Source of the DNA: Stictocephala bisonia
Taxonomy: Eukaryota > Arthropoda > Insecta > Hemiptera > Membracidae
Assembly: GCA_035578905.1 (NCBI GenBank)
Contig: JAQJVL010002729.1
Coordinates: forward strand, 1-64,000
Direction: 5' to 3'
Length of the DNA stretch: 64,000 nucleotides
The position numbers and the translations under genes were made by a program. Shown one piece after another: positions 26,401 to 39,110 of this stretch; position 1 is the stretch's first letter; each line of letters opens with the position of its first letter. The notes under the pieces are model-generated. The model saw only the letters and a program-made list of their open reading frames with translations. It had not been told where the DNA came from and did not search any database.

Positions 26401-29400
26401 CCCCCTCCCCACCAAAGTGCAAACAACCCATCCAAACCCCGTGCATTCCCCTAAAAGGTCCAAGGGGTTTTACTGTTTGGCCCAAAATTAAATGACAATG
26501 GGATCAACTTAGGAGGGGAAAGAAAAAAAAGAAAATTTTTAGGTTTATTTTGGGAAAAAAATTTTAATTGAAAAATTTAAAAAAATAAACAAAAAAGAAA
26601 AAAAATTTTAAAAAACAAAAATAAAAATATTGTTTGTTTACAAACAATTTTGAGTTTTTTGGGGGCCCTTTGTTTTAAAAAAATTTTTACCAAATACCAA
26701 CTTTAAAAAATTTTTTATGCCTCAAGGTTAGAAAAACCAATTTTTAAAAAAAAACAGCATTAAATTAGGGAAAAATAAAAAAAAACCCGAATCCCAAAAA
26801 AAATTTTATTTGATAATAAAAAGAATAACAAATTATCCCAAAAAATTGGGTTTTTTTAATTGTGGGAAAACAAATTTTAGGACAACAAATAAATTACACA
26901 AAAAAATAAAATTTTACCATTCCCAAAGAAATTTTTTTCTTTTTGGAATAAATATTTAAAACCCAAAAACAAAAGGCAAAATAAATAACAACAAAAAAAA
27001 AATAAATTTTTTTTAAACAATGTTTTCACATTTTTTAAAAAAATATGGAAAGACAATTTGGGGGATCTAAATGCCAGAGTCTTGGACAGTAAAATTTTGA
27101 GGTTTGCCTATTTTGAAAAAAAAAATAAAGTAAAGAAAAAAATTAGCTAGGTTAAATTTTACCCAAATCCCGCGGGCGAGGCAGGGCGGCTCCCCAAATT
27201 TAGTTTTTAAAAAAAACCTTTTTACAAAAAACCCCGGAACCCCCCTTAAAATAAAAATATTTTAAAAAAAAAAAAAAAAACAAATTTTAAAAATAAAAAA
27301 AAAAATATACATTTTCTCTTTTAAGCAGATCACCCCACTCCAAAAGTTCCCCCAAAAAAAATTTCCCCAAGGGTTTAATGGGCAATGTAAAATTTAACCA
27401 AAAAAATAGTAACAAGTAAAGGAATAAAGTTCAGAGAACGGAGGAAAAAATGGTTTTGAGGTATTTACATGCCCGAAAACTTCGGCATGAAGGAAAAAAA
27501 AGTAGCTGCACCAAAGGGAAAGGGGGTTGTAAGAGGTGCTCCCCGGGGCTAAAAGGAAAAAACCAAAACAGTTTGGCCCAGCCTCAAGGCAACCTCAAGG
27601 TTTGGGAAAGGTTTTTTTGCAAGTGATAACTGGCTTTCCTCCCCGGAAACCCCGGAAACAGAGAAACCCGAACAACACTGGAATCAGAGTTAAATTTCTG
27701 CACAAAAACTAAAGAGAGGGAAAAAAAAGGGAAAATTTTTAAAACAAGTATTAAAAAATTAAAAAAAAAGAGAGGAAAAGATTAAAAAAAATTTTATTGT
27801 TAAAAAAATGTTAAGCAAAACTTTCCAGTAAAATTAAAAAAAAAATTAAAAGCAGTGTTTTTAAAACTGCCCATTTACCTTTAAAGGGTTTTAAGCTGTT
27901 GAGGGATAAAAAAAAGACTAAATATTGTGGAGAAAAAAAATTAAAAAAAGTGGGAATAACAAATTTAAAAACTAGATTTAATACCCAAATTTCGGCGAAA
28001 CATGTAAGTCGCAAAAAGCTTGGAAAAAATTTCTTGTAGGTTTATCCCGTGAATTTTTGATTAAACAAAATGTTCAAAATTAAAGGTTTTAAAGGGGAAA
28101 AATAACAAAAGGTACAAAGGGGTAATTTCAATTAAATATTTTTAAACATAAACTTAAACCCCGCAAAATTTATCAGAAAAATTTTAAAATGAAAAAATTT
28201 TAAAATTTGGGCCCTTCTTGGCATGCTTTTTCAAAGAAATAATTAGTAAAGGGGCTTTGGGCATTAAACAGCACAAAAATCTTGTGGTTAAAGAAAAAAC
28301 CCCAATTATGCGTTAGCACTGTCAACGCCCAAAAACCGGGAAAAAGGGCTACAGGGCATTTTCAGCTTTTTTTACTCGAAAAAAAACCCCCCCTTTATAT
28401 GGGAACCTTGGTTGGGAAAAAAAAATCTCTGTTTATACACAATTTTTTTTAAATGCAAGCAACTTTAAAAATTTAAAAAAATCCTTTTTGGAAAACCCTT
28501 TTTATGTTAAAATTTGGGGTTTTTTGGTTTGGGGCAGCTTTTTGGTCAGTTTGCTAAAATTTTTATTATCAAAATTTAACATTAAGTTGGGTTTTTCAAA
28601 CATATACTTTAATATATTATTTTTTATTATTAATTTAAAGTTGTTAAAGTTCCAAAATTTTTAAAATTTAAATTTTTGTTAATTATTTTTTCTTTTGGTG
28701 CTCAAAAAAAAAAGGGGTGATTTTGAAAAAAATACCCTTTTTAAAACAGAAAAAAATTGGGGGGAGTTTTATAAATGTTTTTATTTCACTGAATTTTAAA
28801 TCCTTTTATTGCAAGTGGAATTTAAACGCGTTAAAAATTCAGGGGGTTTTAAAAAAGACTAGATGTAATTGACGAAAAAATTTCAGTTAAAATTAATAAA
28901 TTTATGCCCCAAATTTTTTTATTTTTAAATTTTTTAAATTTAAATTAATTTAAAATTTCTTAAATCTTTTTTGGAATTTTTAAATTTTAAAAAATTTTTC
29001 CCTTAAAATGGTTTTAAACCCGGGGGTTTGGGGAAATTAATTTTTTTTTCTTAGAAAATTTTTTTAGATTTTTTTGTAAAAAAATTTTTATTTGTTTAAA
29101 AAAAAAGGAAAAAATTTTGTTTTAAATAAATTAATTTGGTCCTTAGGTATTCATAATTTTAAAGAAAATTTTTCGTATTTAAGATTAAATCTTTGAAAAT
29201 TTTTGGGAGGGAAAAAGTTTTAAATTTTTTGAAAAAAATGAAGGAAAACGTAAATTTTTCCCCAGGAAAAAAGGGTAATATTTTTGAAGGAAAAGAAAAT
29301 ACAAAAAACCAAAAAAAGGAAAACAGGAATTAAATGGAAAACATTTGTTTTTAAAAAATTTTTAGGGGAAAAAATTTAGTAAAAGAAAGGTTTTTTTTTT

Positions 29401-32400
29401 AAAAATTTTTTTTTTAATTTATTCAATAAAAAAGCCGTCGTTTAAAATAAATGGGTCAAAGGTCCCAAGAAGGGAAGAAAAGAGTAAAAATTTTTTTTTA
29501 CAACTTAAAGGGGGGGATTAATTTTCCTTGAAAGGTATTTAATTGATTGATAAATATTAACAACCTTTTTTTTTCAAAACCCCAAAAGAAATTTATTTTA
29601 AAAAATTAAAAACCCTTTTCCCCAAATTTTAACTGGGAGAAAACTCGCTAGAAATTTTTTTGGTTTTAACCCTTTTTTTGGAGCCCCAAAAACAAATAAT
29701 CATAAAAACCAAAATGTTAACAAGGTTGGGGTTTGGGAAAAACAAATGTTTAAATTTTTCCAAAACTTGAATTTTTTTAAAATTTTTGATTTTTGAAAAA
29801 ACCCAAGGCTTGGGAAAGGGGATTTTTTGCCAATAAAAGAATTTTGGGGTTTTTTCCCCCAAAAACTTTCCGGTCAGGCAACCTGTTCATTTTTAAAGCC
29901 TTTTTTGGGTTAGGGGAAAAGTTTTCCACCAAAGTACCAAAACAATGCCCGCCCAAGTATTGGTGGGAAAAATTTTTTTGAACCCCCAAATGGGGGGAAA
30001 AGGTATTCCAAATTAAAAAAAGGGTTTTTAAGGAACCCCCCTTATTTTTTTTTTTTTCAGTTTCCGGTTCGGGTTTTTTCTGGAAAAAAAACCCCGGTTT
30101 CTAGTACCCCTTTTTAAGAAAGCTTAAAAATTTTTTAATATTTTCAAAAGGTTTGGAATTCAAAAATTAAAAAGGGGGAAACCCCCGTGTAAAAAACAGG
30201 CCCCTTAGTATTTTTTCGTTTTTCAAAATAAATTGGGTTTTAAAAACACCCAAAAACAAAAAATTACCCCAAAAATATAAATTTTTCCAAAAAAAGAATT
30301 GGGTAAATTTTATTTTTTAAATTTTCCAAAAAGTTATTTTCGCCTTTTAAATTTTTTGCAAAAAAAGAAAAATAAAGGGATTTTTTCAATTTAGGAAATT
30401 TTTAATTTAATACTCAAAGGGGGATACCCCCCCCCCCCCCCAGAAAAAACCCTTTTTTTTGCGGAAAACCTCTTTGGGACCCTGGTGGTTTTTAAAAGGT
30501 TTGGGTTTTCCGAAAATTTAAATAATAAAATTTTAAAACATTCCCACTCCGAAAACAAAAACTGCGGTTTCCCTTTTTGAGTTTTACCGACCTTGTGGGG
30601 CAAGGTGCCCCTTCCCCAACAAAAGGAAAAAAACCTTTTTTTTTCGAATTTTCGGTTCCCTTAAAAACCCTTTCCTCTTTTTTTTGTGGACAATTGGCCA
30701 AAAAATTAAAATTTTTGTTTAATTTAAAAAACCAAAACTTTTTGAATTTGGGGAAAAAAATTAAATTTAAAAAATTTGTTTTAAATTTTTTTTAAACTAT
30801 TTATAAAAATTAAACTTCCTTATTATTATCTTAAAGGGCCCAGGAAAAAGGTAACTTTTTTTTAATATTTAAAAAATAATTTTTAAACAAATTGTGTTTT
30901 CAAGGGGCTCCAGTCCCGGTTCCGGGGGTTTTTTTGGGAAAAAACCTTTTTTAGGGTTAGGGGTTTATGATTTAAACAAAATCCCCTTTTTCAGTTTTTT
31001 CTCCCCCTGTAAAAAATTAAATTTAAATTTTTTATTTTTCTTTTTTGGTTAAAAAAAATTTAATATTTTAAAGGAAATTTTTAAATCAGGTTTTTGGTTA
31101 TTTTTTCGAATTTTTGTTTGGAAAAAATTCCGTTAACTAAGGTTTAAAATTTTTAAAAATTTAATTTTGTTTTGGTTTTTGATAAAAAAAGGGGTAGGGA
31201 AAAAACTGGTTTTGGGGAGGGTTTTTTGGTTAATTGAAAAATGGAAAAAATTTAAATTTAATATTGTTCTATTTTAGGTTTAAAAACCAAAAAATCCGTA
31301 AATTAACTGGTTTCCCAAGGTTTTTTGTTTGGCAATTGGGGTTTTTTTTTTTTTTTATTTTTTTTTCGGGAGCCGAAAGTTTTGATTTGGGGGAAATGGT
31401 TTCGGGGGTTTTTGGATGGGTTAGTGGGGCCCAAGGGGGGTTTGGGGTTTTTGGCCCGGTTTTTGAAAATGTCTTTTGGGTTTTTTTAAGGCCTGGGTGG
31501 GTGGTTTAGGGGGTTTTTTCTTTTTTTCTTTGGTTTTGGGGGGGCGTTTTTTTTGCTAAATTAATTTGGGGGGGTTTTTAAAAATTTCCCCCGGTTTTTT
31601 TGTTGGGAATCGGGGTTGGGGTGGGTACATATTTATTTTTGGTTTTTTTAGGGTTTAAAATTTTTTGTTTGGTTGGGTTAAAAATTTTTTGGTGGGGCTT
31701 AGGGGGGAAATTTTTTTTTGGGGGCTTCCCGGGGGGGGAAAAATTTTCCCCCTTTTTAGTTTCCCGGGTTGGTTTTGGGGAAATTTTTTTTTTAAAAACA
31801 TCGTTAGGAGTTTATTTCCCCCAATTCACCAAAAAATTCAAAATTGTTTTTAGTTTTGACCCGAAATTTTTTATTTTTAATTTTTGGGAAATATTTTATT
31901 TAGAAAAAGTGTGGGTTAGGGTTTTTTTAAACCTTTTTCCCTTTTTTAAAACGTTTTCCCCGGTTTTAGATTTTTAAAAATTTTTTTTTTTAATACCTTA
32001 AAGTTCCCCAAATTTAAAAGTGGAAAAGTGGTGAAAAAAAAATTTATATTTTCCTGTTTTTAAAATGTTTTTATAATTTTCTATAAAATTTTCTCCCTTT
32101 TAATATTTAATTAACAAAAATTTTTTTTTTTTTTTTTTTTGTTTTTTTTTTTTTTTTTTTTTAGGTTTTTTTCACCAAAAACCCAAGCCCCAAAAACCCA
32201 ACCGGGGGGCCGCCCGGGTTCAAAAATTTAATTTCAAAAACGCAACATTCGCCATTCCCCCTAAAAACCACAAAAAGCAGTCAATGTTTTTTTTTTTTAC
32301 CGTTTTTTAAAATTTTCAACAGGCCTTACAAATTTTTGGTGTTTTTATAAATGGGTTTTTTTTTTCTTGGGCCGGGGAAAAAAACAACCACTCCCGAACC

Positions 32401-34870
32401 CCCCCAAAAGTTACATTTAAGGGCACACCAAAAAATTTTTGCTATTTTTTTTCCACTTTTTTAAAAAAATTCTTTTTACTTTTGAAAAAAATTATTTTGG
32501 TAGTTTGGTTAAAAATTTAAAAAAAAATTTTAAATACATTTTACAATAATTAAAATTTTACCCAACCAACCCGGGAAATTTCCCCCTTTGTTTCGTGTTG
32601 TTTTCAAGGGGGGTAAAGGGCCCTTGCATTTTGGGAAACCCCCGTTCCGGATTTTTTTTGGCATTTGGGGAACAATTTCGTAGTTACCTTTTTTTAAACC
32701 TTTGGGAAAAGGGATTTTACGAAATTTTTGGTTTTATTTTGGGTTATTGGTTTTTTCAGTATTTTTTGGTTTTTTTTAAGGGGGTCCTGGGGTTTAGGGG
32801 ACCCCCCCAGGGTAATTCCTTACCACCCAAACATTTACAAAAACCCGTAAAAAAAAAAAGCGGGCAATTTTTTGTTTCGGTTTTTTTTATTTTTTTTATT
32901 TGTTGGTTGGACTTGTAATTTGATTTGTTGGTTTTTTGATTGGCAGAAAATTTTTTTAAAAATTATAAAACTTTTTCCTAAGAAATTAAAAATAATTTTT
33001 TTATTTTGGATAAAAAATTTTTCAAAAAATCAAAAAATATTGGTTTCCACGTTTTTTTAAAAGGGTTTGTATTTAAAAAAAAAATCTAAAAATTTTTCAA
33101 AAAATATTTTTTTTTTTTTAAAAAAAAATTTTTAACAACTTTTTCCTTTTTCAATTGGGATAAAATAAATTGGACCCCTTTTTGTTCTTTACATTCCCCC
33201 AAAAAATTAAGCCCAAAATTTTTCTAAAAGTTTTGAAATTTTGTAAATTTTATTTTTTAAATTTGGTTGGGAAAAAATTTTGGCGCAGAAAGTTTTTTAG
33301 TTTAAAAAATTTTAAAAAAAAATTTTAATTTTTGTTTTTCTCAAGGGGTTTACCAAAAAATTTAAAAATTAAAAAAACCTTTTTTTTTAAAACTATGGAT
33401 TTTCCCCTTTAGGGGTTTTCATTTTTTTTAGGGTTCAAATCCAACCCTTTCCCGGGTTGCCCCTTTTACAAGAAATTGCCAAACCCCACAAAATTTTTCA
33501 AAAATTTTTTTCAAATCCATTTTTGGGGGTCAAAAAATTTTGGGGGGGTTTTTGATTAATTTTTTTTTTTTGGGGCCAAAATACAATTCCCCAACCCCTT
33601 CCCCACCCCCCAAAACCCCCTTTTTCCTTTTTACAAAAAAAATTTTTTTAGGGAAAAAAATTTAAAAATTTTAAAATTTTTGAATTTTTAATCAATTTCA
33701 AATTTTAAAAAGGGCCTTTCCCATTTGGGTTATTTCCCCCTTCCCAAAAATTCAAGCCCTTTTTTTTAAGAAAAAACGGATTTCCACCGGGAAAACCCTT
33801 AAATTTCTTTTGGTATTTGGGTTTAGTTTTTTTTCCAATAAATTTTTGGGTTGTGCCCCCTTTTTGATTTACCCCCTTGGTGGGTTAGCAAAACCCAAAA
33901 AATCTTAAATTAAAAGTGGCAATTTTTTTTGGTTTAATTTTTCCCTTAAAAGGTTTATTTTCCTTGCATTTTAATTTTAGAAAATTTTTTTAAATTTAAT
34001 TTTTTTTTAAAAAAAGGATTTTCAATTAAAAAAAATAAAAAACGGGGAAAAATTTTTGTTTTTATAAACTTTTTTTTCAATTAAATTTCTTTAAATCAGT
34101 TTTTTTGGGGGACATTTAAAATATTTCCCAAAAAATTAATAATTGGGCAAAAATTTTTTTCCTTTCCCCTTTACAACAAAAAAACCCCCGATTTTTTTCG
34201 GAAAAAATTTTTGGGACCCCTTTTTAAAATTTTTAAAATTTAATATATTTTTTCACACGGGGAAATAATTAATAAAGAACCCGATTAAAAGTACCCAAAA
34301 TAAAAATATTAAAAAAAATTTTAAAAAATGGGCCTTTTTCAATTTTTTTTTAATAAATTCAAAAAATTTAAACTTTGTTTTTCCCAAAAGGGTTTTAAAA
34401 CCCACAAAACAAAAACAACTCAAAACAGGGGGGTCCCGGTTATGTTTTATTCCCCAAAAGCTTTTTTTTTGGCCGAAAAAAACCTACCCTTTTACCTTTT
34501 ACAAGGGAAAATTTTTAAGGGGAAAAATTTTTATTTTTTAAATTTTGTAGTAACCAAAAAACCCTTTTAAAAGGTCTTTTGGGAAAAAAATAAAACCCCC
34601 CCCCCCCCTTTTAAAAAAAAATTCACCGGACCTTAAATTTTCCTAAATTGGGATTATTTTTTCTTTGGTTTTTTTCCCCCCAATTAATCTTGGGGAAATT
34701 GTCTTTTGGGGGTTATTTATTCGGAAAACCGCCTTTTTTATGGGGTTTTTTCCACGGTTACGTCTTTGCATTTTTGTGATACGAGATTTTGAGGTTGTGT
34801 TAGGCCACAAAAAAATTCTAAAGCGTAAGCGTTGGTTTTTTTATCAGGCCTTCCAAAAACAATACAATTG
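23401..34870. other. Long damaged AT-rich tract without identifiable genes
   Basis: No open frame above about 125 codons and no recognisable domain. A slightly less damaged, GC-richer island lies at about 24,540-24,850 and another at 27,420-27,700, but neither yields a motif. Frames at 31,234-31,977 consist of Phe/Gly/Leu/Val-rich translation of G/T runs. Homopolymer blocks are densest at 28.5-34.6 kb. Any real gene here is unreadable from this sequence. Confidence 0.5.
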
Positions 34871-34897
34871 AGTAACAGCATGAAAAAATCAATTGGG

Positions 34898-35035
34898 TTA
34901 TTGCAGGAACCGGTACACGTAAACTTCGGTTTTTGTAAAATCTATTGTCTCATAACCATTATTGTGCTGTGACCAAGTCAGAGGGTTGGCGTCAAAGTCA
35001 GGATCGTAATCGAGGTCGTCCTTCTCAAAACTCAT
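34898..35035 (-). CDS. Small acidic ORF, possible first exon of an unknown gene
   Basis: A 45-codon minus-strand ORF with an ATG at 35,035 and TAA at 34,900-34,898. The protein starts MSFEKDDLDYDPDFDANP and continues with LTWSQHNNGYETIDF. It is strongly acidic at the N-terminus, with no signal peptide or membrane segment. It is the first clean sequence after the damaged region, and the upstream 400 bases (35,160-35,440) are CpG-rich, as around some promoters. It could be a short gene, a first coding exon whose continuation lies in the damaged zone, or a chance ORF. I do not recognise the family. Confidence 0.25.
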   Translation of the reverse strand: MSFEKDDLDYDPDFDANPLTWSQHNNGYETIDFTKTEVYVYRFLQ

Positions 35036-35159
35036 GATTGTCGGTGGCATTACTGGCGTTATCATCAATCTGAATCAATAAACTCCACTTTATCAGGATC
35101 TTCATCCCATTTTCAATAAAAATACTCAAAGAACACGATGAAAAAACTGTCTACTAGCA

Positions 35160-35440
35160 CAGAACATGTAGCAAAACACAAGTCTCGCGAAAAATAAAGC
35201 GCCACAAATGTGCCGATCTCTGGAAAACCAGAACTACGCGAAATTTAAACTCGCCAGACATTCAGCTGGAAGAAAAAACATAGCCTCAACCCGCGTGGAA
35301 CACGTGTCAGGGGACACACTGAATTGAAATACAGTGGGATTGCTACGGTTGTTCCGAGCAACCAACGCATGCGCGGTGACCCCCCCACGGTTGGCTCGGA
35401 AAAAAACCACCGCAGTGAACGTGTCAAACATTAATCCAAT
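35160..35440. promoter_or_regulatory. CpG-rich island with an NRF1-like palindrome
   Basis: CpG density here is clearly above the surrounding AT-rich DNA, and the core contains 'aacgcatgcgcggtg' at about 35,363-35,377, close to the NRF1 consensus (gcgcatgcgc). It lies directly upstream, on the minus strand, of the small ORF at 34,898-35,035. The regulatory role is inferred from composition and one motif only. Frames on the minus strand across this stretch are probably incidental. Confidence 0.25.
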
Positions 35441-35784
35441 TTAAGACTTTGTAACAAAGAAAAATAATTAAAATAAAATTTAATTATTTTAAAATAGAAA
35501 TGCTAAAGACTCATTTTGTTTAGTTTTGATACAATATTAAGAAAAATGTATTTATCGATCCAATTCCCTAGGTTTTGTATGCATTGTTTTTTCATTACAA
35601 GTCTAAATAAATAAACTCTAATATCTTAAGTTCGTCACAAAAACCTTTTATTTTTCAAAATACACAATAAAACTAGAAGCACAATTAATTTCAGAATGTT
35701 ATTCAAAATTCCTCCCAAATTTTGGGAGAAAAACGGGAGGGAAAATATTCTTCAATTCTTCAATTAATTAACTTAACTACATTG

Positions 35785-37800
35785 TAACTAGGAACTAAAA
35801 TTACACACAGAGTCAGCATCTTGGCAGTCCCCTTCCTTATTCCTCTAATCCTCAAGGATAAACGTAGTAATTATTACTGCACATGTAGAGATGTGAATTT
35901 GTTTGATTCTATTTATATAACTACCACTGATGCGTTCGCTGTGGTCATAAGAAAGCAACCTCTGTTTCATCTCTGTGACTGTCAACTAATCACACAGACG
36001 GCTGATCTGGTACTTCCGAGTTCCTATCATAGTAGCAAAGCTTTTAGGCAAAAGCTGGATCATCCAACCTAAGTGATTCTACGATTCAGGTGTCATCACC
36101 AAACGCAGTTGGTTGCTTTCAAAATTGCCTCCTCTCAACAAAAAATGGATTTCGTATACGCCATGAAAAGTGGAGCTGTGGTTATTTTATCAAGGAATAA
36201 CGTTACAATTAACCGGAAATAGGGTGTGAATTATGCAATCAAATTGAAAAATCTGGTTGTAAAAATAGTTCAATCGATCGATAGTAATAATTGTGCACTT
36301 AAATCTAAAAATAAATGTTAAAGTCTTAAGGATCAATTATTTAAATAGATTATGATCCGTAATGAAATGTGTGCAACTCGAAACCACTTATATACATGAA
36401 CAAAAGAGAAATAATTTCCCTCACGAGCAATTTATGAAGTATTGGAGTGAAAACCATTTATGTAATCAGTCAATAATGTAGGCCTAGCGAGGGCGGAATG
36501 CAATCTGAAATATCAGCCATGTGCCAACTGGTGATATAACGAAGATATTGTGTAACTAAATTATAAATTAATGAATTACAAACAAGAAGTACAATAATGC
36601 TTCGGATTAATAAAAATTATTAATTAATTATGTTCTGTACAGCTAAAACCGTCCTAAATTATAATCAGAAAAGATTTGGAATTGAATTGTTTTGCTCATA
36701 ATATCGACGTAGTAGTAACAATTATGAGCAGGGAACCTGTCAGCGAGTTTACAAGTAAAAATTATTGTATCGTACCACATTTTACACTCCATCTGTGTTA
36801 CTTTATAACCTAGTCAGGAAACCGTTCGACAGTTTGACAGAAAAAATATCTTATTCCTGCAAATGTTGCGGGCAGATTTGGCGATCTAAAGTGTTTATAA
36901 ACAAATAATTAACTGACATTCGCCACAGATATATCTATTTATTTTTATTCAATTGAAAATAAATAAATACTGTTATGTCGCATGTTGCTAGAACGCCATC
37001 ACGAATTTTTTTATTATATGATACGATATTTTCTACTGTCAAATCATTGGATGATTTGTTACCTCACAGAAAATATACGATAATTTCAGACCCGACACGA
37101 GCTGAACGGTTCGTTGTACGTACAACATGAGCGAGATGGACTTTTGCTATAGGAAGTTTTGTTCTTCACAGTGATCCGGATCAATCGGTTCTGAACAGTA
37201 AAGTAACCCTGTTCACAAGAACAGTTTGATTGAATGATTTTACGTTACTGATGCGAACGAACATTGGAATATAAACTCATTCTGTTTTCGTTAGTTATCA
37301 TTTGGGTCTTGGTCAGTGGTTCTGTCCTAGGTTTTTGTTTGGTTGGATTATCGGATCTCGGGCACCGGTAACGGGTTCGACCTTAACAGATCTCATTGAG
37401 CTTCGTGATCCGGATATCTCGCTCACTTGTCAAATGAACGGGTCGTGCAATGTCACATCTACGTTCGCCCCGAAATGTCGACTGTCACTTCATAACTTCA
37501 CTGCCACAACATAGGCAATAAACTACATTCTACGCTAATTGAGACATGTCTGTCTTATTTTGTTATCCTTTCACTTTAATTTATAATCATTGAAAATCCG
37601 AAATTGACCATGTCAATTAAAACCACGATATTGAGATCGAACTATGTATTTAGTTGGTTACATCTTACAAACAATTGGAAAAACTCCCGAATGGAATTCT
37701 TGATCGTAAAAAATGTCCTTCTCGCAGGACAAGAATTATAATTTCTCGGGGAATTCCCGAAATGTCGAGACCCGTCCATCCCTATACAAAAGCTATCTCC
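35785..37800 (+). repeat. Clean arm of a large inverted duplication
   Basis: About 2.0 kb of clean sequence whose reverse complement matches 18,260-16,510 and then 13,600-13,140 in the damaged region. Starting near 'cacacagagtcagcatc' it runs through 'gttgactaatcacacagacggc' (near 35,983), 'cattttacactccatctgtg' (near 36,779), 'ctagaacgccatcacg' (near 36,989) and 'gactgtcacttcataac' (near 37,480), to 'gaattcccgaaatgtcgag' near 37,752. The site near 37,381-37,392 is the empty counterpart of the LINE insertion in the other arm. Short frames (35,821-36,072; 37,302-37,514) carry no recognisable domain. No terminal repeats or transposase were seen, so it may be a segmental inverted duplication or copies of an uncharacterised non-autonomous element. 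Confidence 0.8.
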
Positions 37801-38494
37801 CCTTTTATGTTTTTATAGAACCAGAACCACAGAACTGAGATTTTTTCAATCAGTTCACTGTTCCGGTTCTTTTGTCAGAACCGATAGAACAAAAAACGGA
37901 CTTTAGGGAGACTCATCCCTACCAGAAACGATTGTTAACTATGTTCCAAACTATCAAGGTGAATATATAGCTGAGGGACAGGCCAGCCACTCATGGTATG
38001 AAGTTTTTAAAGCACTGACTTTAGACCAGAAATGATTATCCTGATGTGTAAATGAGTCCTGACTATACGTGTAAGGGTGGTTGGGTGGATCATCACCTGT
38101 ACCTACAATTGTATACTGTATTATAAAAATCAAGCATTACATAACTAAACTTTTATACAACCAGCAAGCACGTAATACAAAATACTTCTCTAACGATGGC
38201 TTTCATAACATATATTTCTAATGCTACAATAAAAATGGTATACAAAGCTATTATATCAATAAAATTAATAAAAGTATGTTATGATCTTGATTCTTGTTTA
38301 CATTACCAAGCGGCAGTTACGACTTGCGTTTGCCTGAACTCCGAGGAGGGCTCTCCAGGCCGAGACGTCTCAGCTTCATCGACCCACCGTTACAGTTGTG
38401 TCTGTCTACATCTGCCCATTATTATACCTTCCATATTCAGGTGTAGCTAGGAAAAAATGTTTTCTAAAATATAACCTATTGTTGTTGTTTACAG
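37801..38494. other. Intergenic or intronic sequence ahead of the zinc-finger exon
   Basis: Unique, clean AT-rich sequence. A frame at 38,196-38,450 shows no domain. The last bases form a plausible 3' splice acceptor (pyrimidine-rich 'ttgttgttgtttacag' ending at 38,494) immediately before the first finger-like codons. No upstream exon, promoter or N-terminal domain such as BTB or ZAD is visible. Confidence 0.4.
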
Positions 38495-39110
38495 AACAGA
38501 ACACAACAATAGTCTGATGTTACACATGAATACTCACACAGGAGAAGATTCTATTAGTTGTAGTCAATGTTCATATATAACTGTAAATAAGATTTATTTA
38601 ACAACTAATTTGATGACTCATACAGGAAAGAAACTTTTCGGTTGTAGCCAGTGCCCTTATAAAACTAAAAGCAAATATAGTCTGATGTTACATGTAAGGA
38701 CTCGCTCAGGAGCAGATTCCTAGAGTTGTAATCAATGTTACTATACAACCGTAAGTAAGAATTATTTAACAAGACATATGATGACTCATACTGGTGAGAA
38801 ACCTTTTGGCTGTAGTCAGTGCCCTCATGAAACTAAACAAAAGGAAAATTTAACAATACATGTGATGACTCATACAGGAAAGAAATCTTTTAGTTGTAAG
38901 TAGTGCCCCTATAGAACTAACCAAAAGGAGACGTTAAAAACACATATGAGGACTCATACAGAAGAGAAACCCTTTGGGTGTAGTGTCACTGTAGTGCCCT
39001 TATAGCACTAAACACAAATACTGTCTAATGTTTCACACGAAGGCTCACTCAGGAGAAGATTCCTTCAGTTGTAATCAATGTTCCTATAAAATTGTAAATA
39101 AGAGTAATTT
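38495..39110 (+). pseudogene. Decayed head of C2H2 zinc-finger array 1
   Basis: Starts just after a putative acceptor AG at 38,493-38,494 with TEHNNSLMLHMNTH, then fingers such as CSQCSYITVNK and CSQCPYKTKSKYSLMLH. These resemble the mixed finger types of array 2 (CPYRTKHKYSLMLH) rather than the uniform fingers that follow. The frame is broken by a stop in place of a residue before the third finger (near 38,721), a 'Cys-Lys-stop' near 38,900, and a duplicated tgtagtg near 38,985. Several residues needed for zinc binding are lost (for example TTNLMTH lacks the first His). It is the ancestral 5' end of the exon, now non-functional as given. Confidence 0.7.

Larger units (their letters stand above)
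1..34870. other. Low-fidelity base-call region (damaged sequence)
   Basis: The whole stretch is dominated by runs of three or more identical bases, with frequent ccc/ggg/aaa/ttt blocks and almost no long ORF. It changes abruptly near 34.87 kb to ordinary sequence. The same texture appears at 40,045-40,530 inside the zinc-finger array, where the true 84-bp unit is known from neighbours: bases there are visibly replaced by copies of adjacent bases. I infer that this region was filled from uncorrected or poor reads rather than having a real biological composition. ORFs called here (for example the G/T-rich frames at 31.2-32.0 kb and GC-rich frames at 19.0-21.5 kb) are not supported as genes. Confidence 0.85.

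Noticed and set aside
31234..31977. Phe/Gly/Leu-rich ORFs suggesting membrane proteins
   Set aside because: They come from G and T runs in base-call-damaged sequence; the composition mimics hydrophobic proteins.
34665..34871. Basic peptide (KRKRWFFYQAF) hinting at a Harbinger-type transposase N-terminus
   Set aside because: Resemblance is limited to a few basic and aromatic residues at the edge of damaged sequence, with no supporting motif.
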